Origin: Stieleria magnilauensis
GTDB taxonomy: Bacteria > Planctomycetota > Planctomycetia > Pirellulales > Pirellulaceae
Direction of reading: 5' to 3'
Assembly (NCBI GenBank): GCA_007753675.1
Contig: CP036432.1
Span: 1,896,394 to 1,960,393, forward strand
Length of the DNA stretch: 64,000 bases
Made by a program: the position numbers and the translations under genes. The notes beneath the pieces were generated by a model. That model saw only the letters and a program-made list of their open reading frames with translations, was not told the origin of the DNA and did not search any database. Positions within the stretch are counted from its first letter, which is position 1, and the number at the start of each line of letters is the position of its first letter. Positions 9,117 through 19,632 of the stretch are shown piece after piece.

Positions 9117-12100
9117 ATGCGTCAACACACCAAGGGATTTTTCTCGCGTCTCACGTCACGCCGCTGGTCCGCCAAGCCTTTCGGAAATCGTTCGCGGAAA
9201 CAATTCGGGCGAAGAAGTCGATTGGAAACACTTGAATCGCGACGTGTGTTGGCCGCCACGATCGCTTCGTTCAACCCCACGTCCAGCGGGTTTGTGGCGG
9301 AACTGAGCGAAGAAATTGACACGTCCGTCATCAACCTTTACGACGCTGAAAACGGGTTGGCCGGTGCCGCCGATGTCACGCTGACCGGAGCGACGACCGG
9401 AGACGTGGCGGGGTCGTTGATCATTGACGGCACGTCGCTGACGTTCATCGCCAGCGGCGGACCGCTGGCAGCCGACACCTACACCGTGACGCTGCGCAGT
9501 GCGACCGACGGGTTCAAGGATCTGGCCGACGGCGAATTGTTGGACGGCGACGATGATTCGGCGGCAGGCGGAGATTTTGTGGACACGTTTACGGTTTCCA
9601 GCGGACCGGCGCTCGTCGTCAGGTTGCCGGACTTCGTGCGCGGCCCGACGCAAGCGATTCAGGTTCCGGCCGCCGGCAGCGGACAGGATCTGCCGCCCGG
9701 ATTGCCGATTCAATTGAGCGATGCAGACGGCGTCACGTCGCTGACGTTGACGATCCAGTACGATCCCACGTTGCTGGACATCAGTGGCGTTCAATTGGGT
9801 AGTGATGCCCCGGCAAACAGTCAAGTCGATGTCAATTTGACCGTCCCCGGCGTCGCCACCATCTCCTTCTTCAGCCTCGCTCCCTTGGCCGCCGGCGCCG
9901 CCGATCTGGTCGACATCATCGCCACGGTCCCCGAAGACGCACCGTATGGGACCAGCCAATCGGTCCGCATGACATCGATCGAAGTCAACGCGGGTGCGAT
10001 GGATGCGGCCGCGGATGACGCCTTGCATGTCGTGGCGTTCCCCGGCGACGTCAATCAGAACCGACGTTACGATGCCGAAGACGCGCGACTGATCGCCCGG
10101 GTCGGAGTGGATTTGGATTCAGGGTTCGTGTTCTCCAACCCGACCGGCACCACCGCGTCGACTCGCTTGTTCCCCAACATTGATCCGGTCCTGTTGGGCG
10201 ACGTAACCGGAGTCGACGGAGTGAGCCCGTTGGATGCCAGCGATGTGCTGCGCCGAGTCGTGGGGCTGTCGACACCGAACATCCCCGACCTTCCCGATGC
10301 TCAAGCTCCGACGGGAATCAGTTTGTCGTCCGACAGCATCGATGACTCGTCCGCCGTCGGCACGACCGTGGGAACCTTCACGACGTCCGACCCCGATTCC
10401 GGTGACACACACACTTACACACTCGTCAGTGGCACGGGCGACACCGACAACGCGTCCTTCACCATCAACGGCAACGCGCTCGTCACCGCGCAGACCTTCG
10501 ATGCCTCTGCCCAGGACTCGGTTACGATCCGCGTGCGATCTACCGATTCGACCGGACGTTTCGTCGAACGGGTGCTGACGTTGACCGTCGAACATGCCAA
10601 CGCCGCGCCGACGGCGCTGGCGATCAGCAGCACGACGGTCGACGAAAATGTTTCCAGCGGAACAGCCGTCGGAACGTTTACCACCACCGATGCCGACAGT
10701 GGTGACACCCACACCTACAACATCGTCTCCATCGACGGTAGCACCACCAGCACCGCGTTTACCATTTCGGGAAACTCGCTGCTGGTCGCAACGGCGTTGG
10801 ACTTTGAAACCAAGTCCAGCTACAGCGTCGTCGTCCGAAGCACCGATGCGGGTGGATTGTCAGTCGACCAGACGTTTACCATCACCGTTTCGGACGTCAA
10901 CGAAACACCGACCGCGCTGACCCTTAGCAGTTCCACCGTCGGCGCCGACGCCGCGGTCGGCACAACGGTCGGTACACTTTCCACCACCGATGTCGATTCC
11001 GGCGAGACGTTCACGTACTCCCTGGTCAGTGGAACCGGAGATGATGACAACGCCTCGTTCTCCATCTCCGGCGACGAATTGCAAACCGCCGCAACGTTAG
11101 ACTTCAGCTCGCAAACCAGCTATAGCGTGCGGGTGCGGACGACCGATGCCGGCGGTGAAACCTTCGAACAGGTGTTGACGATCACGCAAGGTGATTCGGC
11201 ACCCTCGGAAGTCACACTCAGCAGCGACACGGTTGCCGAAAACAGTGCGACCGCGACCGTGGTGGGTGACCTGCAAACCACCGATTCCAACCCCAATGAC
11301 ACGCACACGTACGGGTTTGTTTCCGGCGACGGTGACGACGACAACGCATCCTTTACGATCTCGGGCGGTCAACTTCTGACGGCTGAATCGTTCGATTTTG
11401 AGTCGCAAGATTCCTACACCATCCGCGTCCGCAGCACCGATTCGAGTGGCTTGTCTGTCGAGCAGGTGCTGGTGATTTCCGTCACCAATGTCAACGAATC
11501 AGCCACCGCGGTTTCGCTCAGTCATGCCAGCGTCGCCGACGGGCAACCCAGCGGCACCGTCGTGGGAACACTCTCCAGCGATGACCCCGACAGCGGCGAC
11601 ACGTTGACGTACACCCTGGTGTCGGGAACCGGCGACGATGACAACGCGTCCTTCACCATTTCCGGTGACGAGCTGGTGACCGCGTTCGCAGCGGATCAAA
11701 GCACCAAGTCCAGTTACTCGATTCGAGTTCAGGTCACCGATGCCGATGGGCTGGTCGTCGAACAAACCTTCACGATCTCCGTCACCGAACCCAATGCCGC
11801 CCCGACCGCGATTTCGATTTCCCAGAGCTCGGTTGCCGAAGACGTGGCGGTGGGAACCTCGGTCGGAACGTTGACGACAACCGACGCCAACTCCAACGAC
11901 ACACATTCCTATGACCTCGTTGCCGGCGACGGAGACAGCGACAATGCCTCGTTCGCGATCGTCGACGGTGTCGTGCAAACTGCGGCCGAACTGGATTTCG
12001 AAACACAATCGACGTACAGCATCCGTGTCCGCACGACCGACGATTCTGGCGAATCATTTGAACAGGCATTCTCGATTTCGGTCACCGACGTCAATGAAGC

Positions 12101-12695
12101 GCCGGAGAACCTGAGCCTCAGCTTCTCGTCGGTCGCCGACGATCAACCGGCCGACACGGTGATCGGAGACCTGTTCGCCGACGACCCCGACAGCGGTGAC
12201 ACACTGACGCTGTCACTCGTCTCCGGTGACGGCGACGCGGATAATGCCGACTTCAAGATCGAGAACAATCAACTGGTGATCACCGAAGCGGTCGACGATG
12301 CGATCCAATCGCTGTATTCGGTTCGAGTGCGAGCCGAAGATTCGCAAGGGCTGTTCACCGAACAGGTCTTCAGCATCGACGTGACCGAAGCCAACGTCGC
12401 CCCCTCAGCCGTCGCGCTCAGCAATTCGACACTCAACGACGGCGATCCATCGGGCACCGTCGTCGGGACGTTGACGGCGACCGATTCCAATTCAACCGAC
12501 GTGCATAGCTTCAGCTTGGTAGCCGGAACAGGCGATACCGACAACGCCTCCTTCACGATCGACGGCGACCAACTGAAATCGGCGGTGCCCATCGATTCCG
12601 GATCCCCCAGCTCCTTCAGCATCCGTGTGCTCGCCCAAGATCGCTACGGATTGACGGTCGAGCAGGTGCTAACCATCACCGTCCAATCGTCCTAA
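9117..12695 (+). CDS. Large surface protein: Ig-like, cohesin, dockerin and eight cadherin-like repeats
   Basis: A 1192-residue protein starting at ATG 9117 (MRQHTKGFF), followed by a basic stretch and the signature RLETLESRRVLAATI. Residues about 50-165 look like a bacterial Ig-like (SbsA/Big_5 type) domain. About 180-305 is cohesin-like (DADGVTSLTLTIQYDPTLLDI). About 309-385 resembles a type I dockerin with two Asp-rich loops (GDVNQNRRYDAEDARLI and GDVTGVDGVSPLDASDVL). From about 395 to the end there are eight cadherin-like repeats of about 98 residues, each with a core like DADSGDTHTY and a tail like SYSIRVRTTDAGG. The Asp-rich loops suggest calcium binding. It is likely secreted and adhesive; no catalytic domain is seen. 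Confidence 0.9.
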   Translation: MRQHTKGFFSRLTSRRWSAKPFGNRSRKQFGRRSRLETLESRRVLAATIASFNPTSSGFVAELSEEIDTSVINLYDAENGLAGAADVTLTGATTGDVAGSLIIDGTSLTFIASGGPLAADTYTVTLRSATDGFKDLADGELLDGDDDSAAGGDFVDTFTVSSGPALVVRLPDFVRGPTQAIQVPAAGSGQDLPPGLPIQLSDADGVTSLTLTIQYDPTLLDISGVQLGSDAPANSQVDVNLTVPGVATISFFSLAPLAAGAADLVDIIATVPEDAPYGTSQSVRMTSIEVNAGAMDAAADDALHVVAFPGDVNQNRRYDAEDARLIARVGVDLDSGFVFSNPTGTTASTRLFPNIDPVLLGDVTGVDGVSPLDASDVLRRVVGLSTPNIPDLPDAQAPTGISLSSDSIDDSSAVGTTVGTFTTSDPDSGDTHTYTLVSGTGDTDNASFTINGNALVTAQTFDASAQDSVTIRVRSTDSTGRFVERVLTLTVEHANAAPTALAISSTTVDENVSSGTAVGTFTTTDADSGDTHTYNIVSIDGSTTSTAFTISGNSLLVATALDFETKSSYSVVVRSTDAGGLSVDQTFTITVSDVNETPTALTLSSSTVGADAAVGTTVGTLSTTDVDSGETFTYSLVSGTGDDDNASFSISGDELQTAATLDFSSQTSYSVRVRTTDAGGETFEQVLTITQGDSAPSEVTLSSDTVAENSATATVVGDLQTTDSNPNDTHTYGFVSGDGDDDNASFTISGGQLLTAESFDFESQDSYTIRVRSTDSSGLSVEQVLVISVTNVNESATAVSLSHASVADGQPSGTVVGTLSSDDPDSGDTLTYTLVSGTGDDDNASFTISGDELVTAFAADQSTKSSYSIRVQVTDADGLVVEQTFTISVTEPNAAPTAISISQSSVAEDVAVGTSVGTLTTTDANSNDTHSYDLVAGDGDSDNASFAIVDGVVQTAAELDFETQSTYSIRVRTTDDSGESFEQAFSISVTDVNEAPENLSLSFSSVADDQPADTVIGDLFADDPDSGDTLTLSLVSGDGDADNADFKIENNQLVITEAVDDAIQSLYSVRVRAEDSQGLFTEQVFSIDVTEANVAPSAVALSNSTLNDGDPSGTVVGTLTATDSNSTDVHSFSLVAGTGDTDNASFTIDGDQLKSAVPIDSGSPSSFSIRVLAQDRYGLTVEQVLTITVQSS
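10303..12693 (+). repeat. Eight tandem coding repeats of about 297 bp (cadherin-like)
   Basis: Eight diverged copies, each opening with a motif like APTALAISSTTVDEN and ending with VEQTFTISVTDVNE-type text, occupy the last two thirds of the gene. The copies differ by many substitutions, so this is old domain duplication rather than a recent tandem expansion. Confidence 0.85.
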
Positions 12696-12711
12696 CAACC
12701 ATCGCGAGAAA

Positions 12712-12765
12712 AGTGGCGTAAGCTTCCAGCTTGCGTTTCCAACAGCGTAAGCGTCCAGCGCCACT
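12712..12765. terminator. Palindromic hairpin between convergent genes
   Basis: The arms agtggcg (12712-12718) and cgccact (12759-12765) enclose a sequence with a second partly matching pair (gtaagcttccagcttgcg and gcgtaagcgtcc). The element lies between the end of the cadherin-repeat gene and the end of the BBP7 gene, whose stop codon it overlaps. It is a likely two-way terminator and resembles a sequence widely repeated in planctomycete genomes, the latter from memory. Confidence 0.5.
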
Positions 12766-14182
12766 AGAACGATACCACGGCACCAAAGCTCAAACCGTGA
12801 GCGATGAAGGTGTCGGTTTCGAATTGGAACGAAGGGTCAAGCGTTCCCGAAGGGACCTCCGGAGGGAACTGCGAGACGTTGCGATCGATCATGTCTGCAA
12901 CACGCAACGTGTTGGACCAGATGATCACGTTGTAGCCGATCGATAATTCGATGTAGCGATCCAAACGCGTCGTGAACATCACACCCAACTCAGGGATCAC
13001 ACTGAATTCCGACTCGTCATAGCTGCCGATGTTGGTCGATTGAGCCAGCAGCCCGCCGGTGAAGGTGCTCGAACCCGCGCCAGGAACGGTGTTAGTGGTT
13101 TGACCGTTGATCCGCGCCTCGGCCTGATTGACTCCGAAGCCGAGTTTGGCCATCGCGTTGAATGTGGAGTGGCTGCGGCAGCGGCGCAGGTAATGCAGTC
13201 CGATCTGAGCTCCGTGGAATCGGTTTTCAGCCTGAAAATCGTCGAACAGGGTTTGAGTCGTTCCCGAAATGATTTGACCCTGGGCGGCCGTGAATGCGCC
13301 GACTTGGTCGATCCGCAGCGATTCATCGAGGCGTCCATGCCGGTAACCGACCAACAGATCCAGCTGATCGCACGATGAGGTGCAAAGTCGTTGACGACGC
13401 AGGGCGTCAAAGGCATATAACTCACTGTCGACCTGTATGGAAACGCTGCCGGCCAAGAAGTCCGGATGGGCGATCAGCATCGCGCTTTCGCTGTTCGACC
13501 CGGTGTCAAAGACGGGGCGGGCCAACAAGCCGCGTCCGTCGCGAAAGCTCTCGCTGTCCTCAAAGACGCCCAGGCCGCTCAATTCAAACCCATCGCCGCA
13601 CGAACTGATGCCCCAGCTCAACGTGACACGGGCCCCCGAACGCATTTCGTCTCCGACCCCGGTTCCGCCAAATAAAATCGACGTCCCGGATTGATCCAGA
13701 CGCCCGGTGTCTTCCAACGCCGTCCCGGCGGGGCTGGTCGTGACCAAGGCGGGTAGCTCGACCGCATCGAGTGACCACAGCAAGTACTCGGTGTGGATCG
13801 AAAACGGGAATCGATGGCGTCTCATCACTCCCATGCTGTCACAGCCGAGACCGTCACAGCCGAGACCGTCACAGTGGGCGTCGAACGATTCGCCGGGGAA
13901 GTACTCGTGCGACACCATGGCGACCGAAGGGCGCTGGTGGTTCTGGGGACGTGGTTCACGTTTTCGTCTGGCATCGGCCTTGCCCGCCGTGACGGGCCGC
14001 CAGGTCATCAGCGGCGAATCCGTTTCTGACTGCGCGGCTTCTGACTGCACGACGATCTTTGTTTCCGCAGCGGAACGCCCCTCGGCGGCGGGTAGTGGTT
14101 CGAGGGTGGAACCGAAAGTGATCCACACAGCGCCAGCAACGGCGGCAGCCCAAGGGTTTCGCAGCAGCGATAGAAACGACAT
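12764..14182 (-). CDS. BBP7-family outer-membrane beta-barrel protein
   Basis: A 472-residue protein. An N-terminal signal (NPWAAAVAGAVWITFGS) is followed by a basic linker, then HTEYLLWSLDAVELPALVTTS, which is the hallmark opening of the BBP7 family. The central and C-terminal parts alternate polar and aromatic residues as in a beta-barrel (FELSGLGVFEDSESF, LDLLVGYRHGRL, and near the end RYIELSIGYNVIIWSNTLRVADMID). It ends in SFGAVVSF, an aromatic end typical of outer-membrane barrels. A short repeat DGLGCDGLGCDSMG occurs near residue 107-120. It is located in the outer membrane; the exact role (porin or structural) is unknown. Confidence 0.85.
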   Translation of the reverse strand: MSFLSLLRNPWAAAVAGAVWITFGSTLEPLPAAEGRSAAETKIVVQSEAAQSETDSPLMTWRPVTAGKADARRKREPRPQNHQRPSVAMVSHEYFPGESFDAHCDGLGCDGLGCDSMGVMRRHRFPFSIHTEYLLWSLDAVELPALVTTSPAGTALEDTGRLDQSGTSILFGGTGVGDEMRSGARVTLSWGISSCGDGFELSGLGVFEDSESFRDGRGLLARPVFDTGSNSESAMLIAHPDFLAGSVSIQVDSELYAFDALRRQRLCTSSCDQLDLLVGYRHGRLDESLRIDQVGAFTAAQGQIISGTTQTLFDDFQAENRFHGAQIGLHYLRRCRSHSTFNAMAKLGFGVNQAEARINGQTTNTVPGAGSSTFTGGLLAQSTNIGSYDESEFSVIPELGVMFTTRLDRYIELSIGYNVIIWSNTLRVADMIDRNVSQFPPEVPSGTLDPSFQFETDTFIAHGLSFGAVVSF

Positions 14183-14376
14183 TTTGCAGACTCAGCGTCA
14201 TCGACATAGGAAATGAGTTGCACGTACACAACTTCCTCAAATCCATTTATCGGTTACCAGCCACCTAATCGTTAATGCTTGCCTAATCGATAAACTCGAT
14301 TGTCGAATCCGACCATCGCAAGTCAGCAGCCACACCATCGTCCAGGGTCTGCCCCCACCGCGGTCGCTGTTGCTCC

Positions 14377-14575
14377 GGGGTCTGTCCCCACCGCGGGCAT
14401 TGAAAAAATGGGACCAATGCGACAGATAGGACACATGCGTCGCCTAGGTCCTATGGGTCCCATTTCTCCCAGCACACCGGGGTCTGTCCCCATTCGCCCG
14501 GGGTCTGTCCCCATTCGCCCGGGGTCTATCCCCATTCGCCCGGGGTCTGTCCCCATTCGCCCGGGGACTGTCGCC
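14377..14575. repeat. Palindrome array 1: GGGGTCTGTCCCC at 21-bp spacing
   Basis: A 13-bp palindromic unit GGGGTCTGTCCCC begins at 14377, then in exact 21-bp register at 14479, 14500, 14521 (variant tctat), 14542 and 14563 (variant ggggactgtcgcc). The 8-bp spacer inside the register is attcgccc in each case. A degenerate copy (gggtctgccccc) lies at about 14345. Open frames through the array are periodic artefacts, because 21 bp is seven codons. Confidence 0.9.
14400..14465 (-). repeat. Module A copy 1 (composite repeat)
   Basis: About 65 bp read on the minus strand as ATGGGACC...GACGCA...CTATCTGTC...ATTGGTCCCATTTT. A second copy in the same orientation is at about 14582-14652, and three related copies in the opposite orientation are at 19553, 19805 and 19922. 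It is always interleaved with the GGGGTCTGTCCCC palindromes. Confidence 0.75.
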
Positions 14576-14581
14576 AGGGCG

Positions 14582-14652
14582 GGCGTTGAAAACAGGACCA
14601 ATGCGACAGATAGGACACATGCGTCGTCTAGGCCCTCTTGGTCCCATTTCCC
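14582..14652 (-). repeat. Module A copy 2 (composite repeat)
   Basis: This is a close relative of the copy at 14400, sharing ggaccaatgcgacagatagg and acacatgcgtcg. It directly follows the last palindrome of array 1. Confidence 0.75.
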
Positions 14653-14656
14653 CCCG

Positions 14657-14733
14657 GCTAACCGCTAACCGCTAACAGCTAACTGCTAACTGCTAACTGC
14701 TAACAGCTAACCGCTAACCGCTAACCGCTATCC
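14657..14733. repeat. Heptamer tandem repeat, 11 copies of GCTAACN
   Basis: Exactly eleven 7-bp units run from 14657 to 14733: GCTAACC, GCTAACC, GCTAACA, three GCTAACT, GCTAACA, three GCTAACC and a final GCTATCC. The order of variants is nearly symmetric. The same heptamer in reverse complement occurs three times at 25130-25150. Confidence 0.9.
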
Positions 14734-14752
14734 GCTCCCCCGGAGCGCGCAC

Positions 14753-14791
14753 GAAAAAACCCGCGTTGGCTGGCGACAGTCCAACGCGGGT
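14753..14791 (-). terminator. Rho-independent terminator of the 16S unit
   Basis: The perfect 11-bp stem ACCCGCGTTGG / CCAACGCGGGT (14759-14769 with 14781-14791) is followed on the minus strand by a run of six T. It ends the minus-strand 16S transcript about 125 nt after the mature 3' end, before any 23S or tRNA gene. Confidence 0.9.
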
Positions 14792-14802
14792 CTTCGTGAT
14801 TC

Positions 14803-14855
14803 TTTGGTGGTGAAATGCAGTGCGAGCACTGCGCTGTTGAGTTGTTTGCGAGATC
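14803..14855 (-). other. 16S processing stem, 3' arm
   Basis: On the minus-strand transcript the trailer carries GATCTCGCAAACAACTCAACAG (14834-14855) and TTTCACCACCAAA (14803-14815). Both pair with the leader arm at 16600-16641: 11 bp + 10 bp + 13 bp. This forms the long helix expected for RNase III release of 16S rRNA. Confidence 0.85.
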
Positions 14856-14906
14856 ACTTCCACGGATTCGGTTCCCACTGTCACCAGTGAAAACCTATTT
14901 CTAAGA

Positions 14907-16446
<1,540 letters not shown>

Positions 16447-16599
16447 TGTATTGCATCACGAGCGACCGAAGTCACTCGGGAAAATCAAGTTAAACCGAAA
16501 GTTCAATTCTGCTCCGGGCCGTTCGGTTAACGACCCAGCGATTCGCCATTTTGCTGCCAGGAAAAACACCCCAAGGGGCATCCAGCTTCCCAGCAAAGC

Positions 16600-16641
16600 G
16601 ATCTCGCAAATGCTGAACTCAACAGAAGTTTCACCACCAAA
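16600..16641 (-). other. 16S processing stem, 5' arm
   Basis: In the minus-strand leader, TTTGGTGGTGAAA (16629-16641) and CTGTTGAGTT plus TTTGCGAGATC (within 16600-16625, separated by a small bulge) are complementary to the trailer at 14803-14855. The helix closes around the 16S gene alone. Confidence 0.85.
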
Positions 16642-16657
16642 TTGTCAATGATCAGTT
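16640..16657 (-). promoter_or_regulatory. boxA-like antitermination signal
   Basis: The minus strand reads TGATCATTGACAATTTG, close to the rRNA boxA pattern TGYTCTTTRACAAT. It is located in the leader between the promoter and the processing stem, as expected for Nus-dependent antitermination. Identification is by similarity only. Confidence 0.5.
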
Positions 16658-16706
16658 GGCTCGGGGAGAAGCGACTTGCGTCGCTCGCCCTCACCAAGGA
16701 GGCGGA

Positions 16707-16735
16707 AAGATAGGGGCGGGTTCGCTGATTGGCAA
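16707..16735 (-). promoter_or_regulatory. Sigma-70-type promoter of the 16S gene
   Basis: On the minus strand TTGCCA (16730-16735) and TATCTT (16707-16712) are separated by exactly 17 bp. Transcription would begin near 16700, giving a leader of about 255 nt. No competing pair of similar quality is seen closer to the gene. Confidence 0.65.
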
Positions 16736-17078
16736 GAGGCATCGGTGAAATTTCTGAAAATTAATTGCGAGACGCGTTTTTTGGCAGGCTAATTGCCCTG
16801 GCCGCCGCACCGACCGCCTTCGGAGTGCGTTTGGCCGGCAATCCGTCCACCCCGGCTTTCGCCGCAATAGCTGCTCAAATGCCCACCCAAATGCCTCTCC
16901 CGATGCGGCTCGGTTGAGGGAATTCCGCCACAGCGGCGACCCCCACGCGGACTGACTTGTTTAACCCGAAAGGTCCGATGATTGGAAGAGTCGCGATCAC
17001 GGCAGTCCGATATCGAAGAAGCGGCATGCTCCGTTGGTCCCCCCCACCGCCCACTCTCACTTCGAAGGTCGATTCTCG

Positions 17079-18887
17079 ATGTCATTTACGCCTCCTTCTG
17101 CCGGCAACGGCGCGGATGCAGATCGCCAACTTGATGCCCTGATCTCTCGAATCCAATCCCTCACCGGGGGCGAATCGGTCGCTCCGGCTGCCAAACAACA
17201 GCCGCGGCCCGCCCAAGCCGCCGGCGGGCCGAGCCCGATGGCGACGAACCCATCGGCACCGGGACAGGTCGATCCCGGCAGCTCCAGCATCGGCGGCTCC
17301 CGTCCACCGGCCCCGCCGGCGGGACTCTCCGGCGGACCACAGCCGGCACAGCGGCCGACCGTGCCCCAGCGACCGGCCTCCCAGAATCCGACGCCAGCAG
17401 CCGGCGACACGCCTGTGACGCCGCAGGGAGCCCCCAGAACCCAACGCCCGGGACCTCCCCAGGGCGGAGCACCGGGCGGGGTACCGGGCGGCGCCACGCC
17501 GCCCCAACGCACACGCCCCCAACCTGCCAACCCGCCCGCCAAAGAAGCCGCCGGTGGGCCCAAGCAGTCGCTCGGCGGAGGCGTCGACATCCCTCCGGGC
17601 CCGCTCGGGTTCGAGCCCTCACGCGACGAAGCCTGGCGACCGGTCGAGCCGGAATCGATGGAAAAAGCCGGGATCAATGAATCGATCCTGGAGGCGATCA
17701 TGTATCGCTATCTGCTGACCGCCGGTGAATCCGAAGGCCGTAAGATTGCCGACCAAGTCAAGGTGCCGTTCCGCCTGGTCGAACCGATTCTGACCCGCAT
17801 GAAGATGGAACAGAACATCGCCTACAAGAACGCGACGGCGACCAACGATTACGTTTACATCCTGACGGAAACCGGACGACAAATCGCCCGCAACCACGCC
17901 TCCGATTGCACCTATTTCGGAGCCTGCCCGGTTCGACTGGAGGATTACATCAAGAGCGTTCGCTACCAGACGATCGAAGGACAGTATCCGAAAAAAGCGG
18001 ATTTGGTTCGCGCGTTCAGCGACCTATTGATCAACCCCAAGATGCTCAATCGCCTGGGACCGGCGATCGCCAGCGGGCGGGGGATGTTTTTGTTCGGCTT
18101 CCCGGGGAACGGAAAAACATCGATCGCCGAACGGGTCACCGGGGCGTTTGGCAAGTACATCTGGATCCCGCGCAGCGTCGACATCGACGGCGACGTGCTA
18201 CGGGTCTTTGACCCGATGAACCACGTGCTGGCGATGCCCGAAGAAAACACCGGGTTGCTGGACATCGGCGGTTTCGACAAACGCTGGGTGCGGATCGAAC
18301 GGCCCACGATCATCGCCGGTGGTGAATTGACGATGGAAATGCTCGAAGTGCTGTGCAACTCCGACACCAACATCAGCGAATCACCCCTGCAACTGAAAAG
18401 CAACTGCGGCACGCTGGTCATCGATGACTTCGGCCGTCAGAAAATGCGCGTCGACGAGTTGCTCAACCGCTGGATCATTCCGCTGGAAAAACGCTACGAC
18501 TTTCTCAACATGGCCAGCGGAAAAAAGATCCAAGTCCCGTTCGACCAGCTGGTGATTTTCAGCACCAACCTGGAGCCCAAGGATCTGGTCGACGACGCCT
18601 TCTTGCGACGGATTCCCTACAAGATCGAAGTCGAAAACCCGCCGGAGCAGGACTTTCGCAAACTGTTCGAAATCATGTGCCGGATCACCAAGGTGCCTTA
18701 CAACGCCGACGCGATCGACTACTTGATCAAGACCCACTATCTGCCGGTCGGCCGTCCGTTCCGAAACTGCCAGCCGCGTGACTTGCTGCTGCAAGTCCGC
18801 AACTTCTGTCTATACAACGACTTGGAAGTGGAACTGAAGAACGAATACTTCGACTTCGCCTGCGACAACTACTTCTCGGTGATGTGA
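17079..18887 (+). CDS. AAA ATPase with Pro/Gly-rich head and winged-helix-like middle domain
   Basis: A 602-residue protein starting at ATG 17079 ([16 protein letters not shown]). Residues about 1-190 are very rich in Pro, Gly, Gln and Ala, likely disordered. About 200-280 look like a winged helix ([50 protein letters not shown]). The ATPase follows: Walker [10 protein letters not shown] with K346, Walker B LVIDDFG with D449-D450, sensor-1 VIFSTNLEP, and an arginine-containing end ([14 protein letters not shown]). It is a stand-alone gene. The family is conserved in planctomycetes as far as I recall, but its substrate is unknown, and I do not assign a name. It is cytoplasmic. Confidence 0.85.
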   Translation: MSFTPPSAGNGADADRQLDALISRIQSLTGGESVAPAAKQQPRPAQAAGGPSPMATNPSAPGQVDPGSSSIGGSRPPAPPAGLSGGPQPAQRPTVPQRPASQNPTPAAGDTPVTPQGAPRTQRPGPPQGGAPGGVPGGATPPQRTRPQPANPPAKEAAGGPKQSLGGGVDIPPGPLGFEPSRDEAWRPVEPESMEKAGINESILEAIMYRYLLTAGESEGRKIADQVKVPFRLVEPILTRMKMEQNIAYKNATATNDYVYILTETGRQIARNHASDCTYFGACPVRLEDYIKSVRYQTIEGQYPKKADLVRAFSDLLINPKMLNRLGPAIASGRGMFLFGFPGNGKTSIAERVTGAFGKYIWIPRSVDIDGDVLRVFDPMNHVLAMPEENTGLLDIGGFDKRWVRIERPTIIAGGELTMEMLEVLCNSDTNISESPLQLKSNCGTLVIDDFGRQKMRVDELLNRWIIPLEKRYDFLNMASGKKIQVPFDQLVIFSTNLEPKDLVDDAFLRRIPYKIEVENPPEQDFRKLFEIMCRITKVPYNADAIDYLIKTHYLPVGRPFRNCQPRDLLLQVRNFCLYNDLEVELKNEYFDFACDNYFSVM

Positions 18888-18910
18888 TCGTGAGCGTTTC
18901 GCGTCGGTGA

Positions 18911-19357
18911 TCACTGCCGCGGCGCGGTCACGATGCCCGAATTGGATTGCTGCCGCAGCCCGTCGGCTCTGGCGATGATCTCCTCCGACGCCGGTAGCGT
19001 CTTGGGGACCAACGTCACGTCGATGATACGTTCGTCACGAATCTCGCCTGGCCACAGCGTTTCGGCGACAAAATCGATGCCCGGCCACTGGTACCAAGGC
19101 GGGTTGAATCGGCGACGGATCGTCTCGGTGCGATACCCGTCTGCCTCGATACGGAATTCTCGCGTCCCGTAATAGACAAATGGGGTCGCAGCCGGTGACG
19201 CACCGATGACTTGATTGTCGACCGACACCATCGCACCGGGAGGATTGGTGCGAACCGTCATCCGCCGACGGACACAGCCTGTCGACGTCAAGCAGAAGCA
19301 CGACACGGCCGCAACGAAAAACAAGCGGCGATCAAGACGGCTGGCGGGGATCGGCAT
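18911..19357 (-). CDS. PEGA-domain lipoprotein
   Basis: A 148-residue protein from ATG 19357 (MPIPASRLDRRLFFV). The signal peptide ends in the lipobox TSTGC with the lipidated cysteine C28. A PEGA domain follows at about 32-75 (MTVRTNPPGAMVSVDNQVIG, then TREFRIEADGYRTETIRRRF), and a tail with no known fold. The longer frame to 19768 reads through the palindrome array and is rejected. It is convergent with the AAA ATPase gene, 23 bp apart. It is likely anchored in the periplasm or outer membrane and binds a partner; the role is unknown. Confidence 0.85.
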   Translation of the reverse strand: MPIPASRLDRRLFFVAAVSCFCLTSTGCVRRRMTVRTNPPGAMVSVDNQVIGASPAATPFVYYGTREFRIEADGYRTETIRRRFNPPWYQWPGIDFVAETLWPGEIRDERIIDVTLVPKTLPASEEIIARADGLRQQSNSGIVTAPRQ

Positions 19358-19452
19358 GCGAAACAGGACCCAAACGGCGGACGGAAAGACAGACCCAAAA
19401 ACGTAGTAGCACGTTGAGGGCCCGCTGTTCCAGGCCAATCTCGCCAGCCGCC

Positions 19453-19549
19453 GGGGTCTGTCCCCAGGCCGCCGGGGTCTGTCCCCAAGCCGCCGGGGTC
19501 TGTCCCCAGGCCGCCGGGGTCTGTCCCCAAGCCGCCGGGGTCTGTCCCC
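19453..19549. repeat. Palindrome array 2a: five GGGGTCTGTCCCC at 21-bp spacing
   Basis: Perfect copies start at 19453, 19474, 19495, 19516 and 19537, exactly 21 bp apart. The 8-bp spacer alternates between aggccgcc and aagccgcc, giving a higher-order 42-bp period. Confidence 0.95.
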
Positions 19550-19552
19550 AGT

Positions 19553-19616
19553 GGAATGGGACCTAGGGGACGCAGGGGACCTATTTGCCGTATCTGTCCT
19601 ATTGGTCCTATTTTCG
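19553..19616 (+). repeat. Module A copy 3 (composite repeat)
   Basis: It reads atgggacctaggggacgcag, then gacctatttgccgtatctgt and cctattggtcctatttt. It is nearly identical to the copy at 19805 and related in reverse complement to those near 14.4-14.6 kb. Confidence 0.8.
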
Positions 19617-19632
19617 ACGCGCGCAAGCATCC

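Larger units (their letters stand above)
16447..17078 (-). other. rRNA leader and upstream region, no protein gene
   Basis: This region of about 630 bp between 16S and the AAA ATPase gene holds the 16S promoter, boxA-like site and processing arm. The part from about 16740 to 17078 shows an A/T-rich patch (aaatttctgaaaattaattg) just upstream of the promoter, possibly an UP-type element, and otherwise nothing recognisable. Confidence 0.6.

Noticed and set aside
14300..14668. Open frames with repeated PGSVPIR text
   Set aside because: They run through the 21-bp palindrome array; 21 bp equals seven codons, so any frame stays open and periodic. No start context or family similarity.
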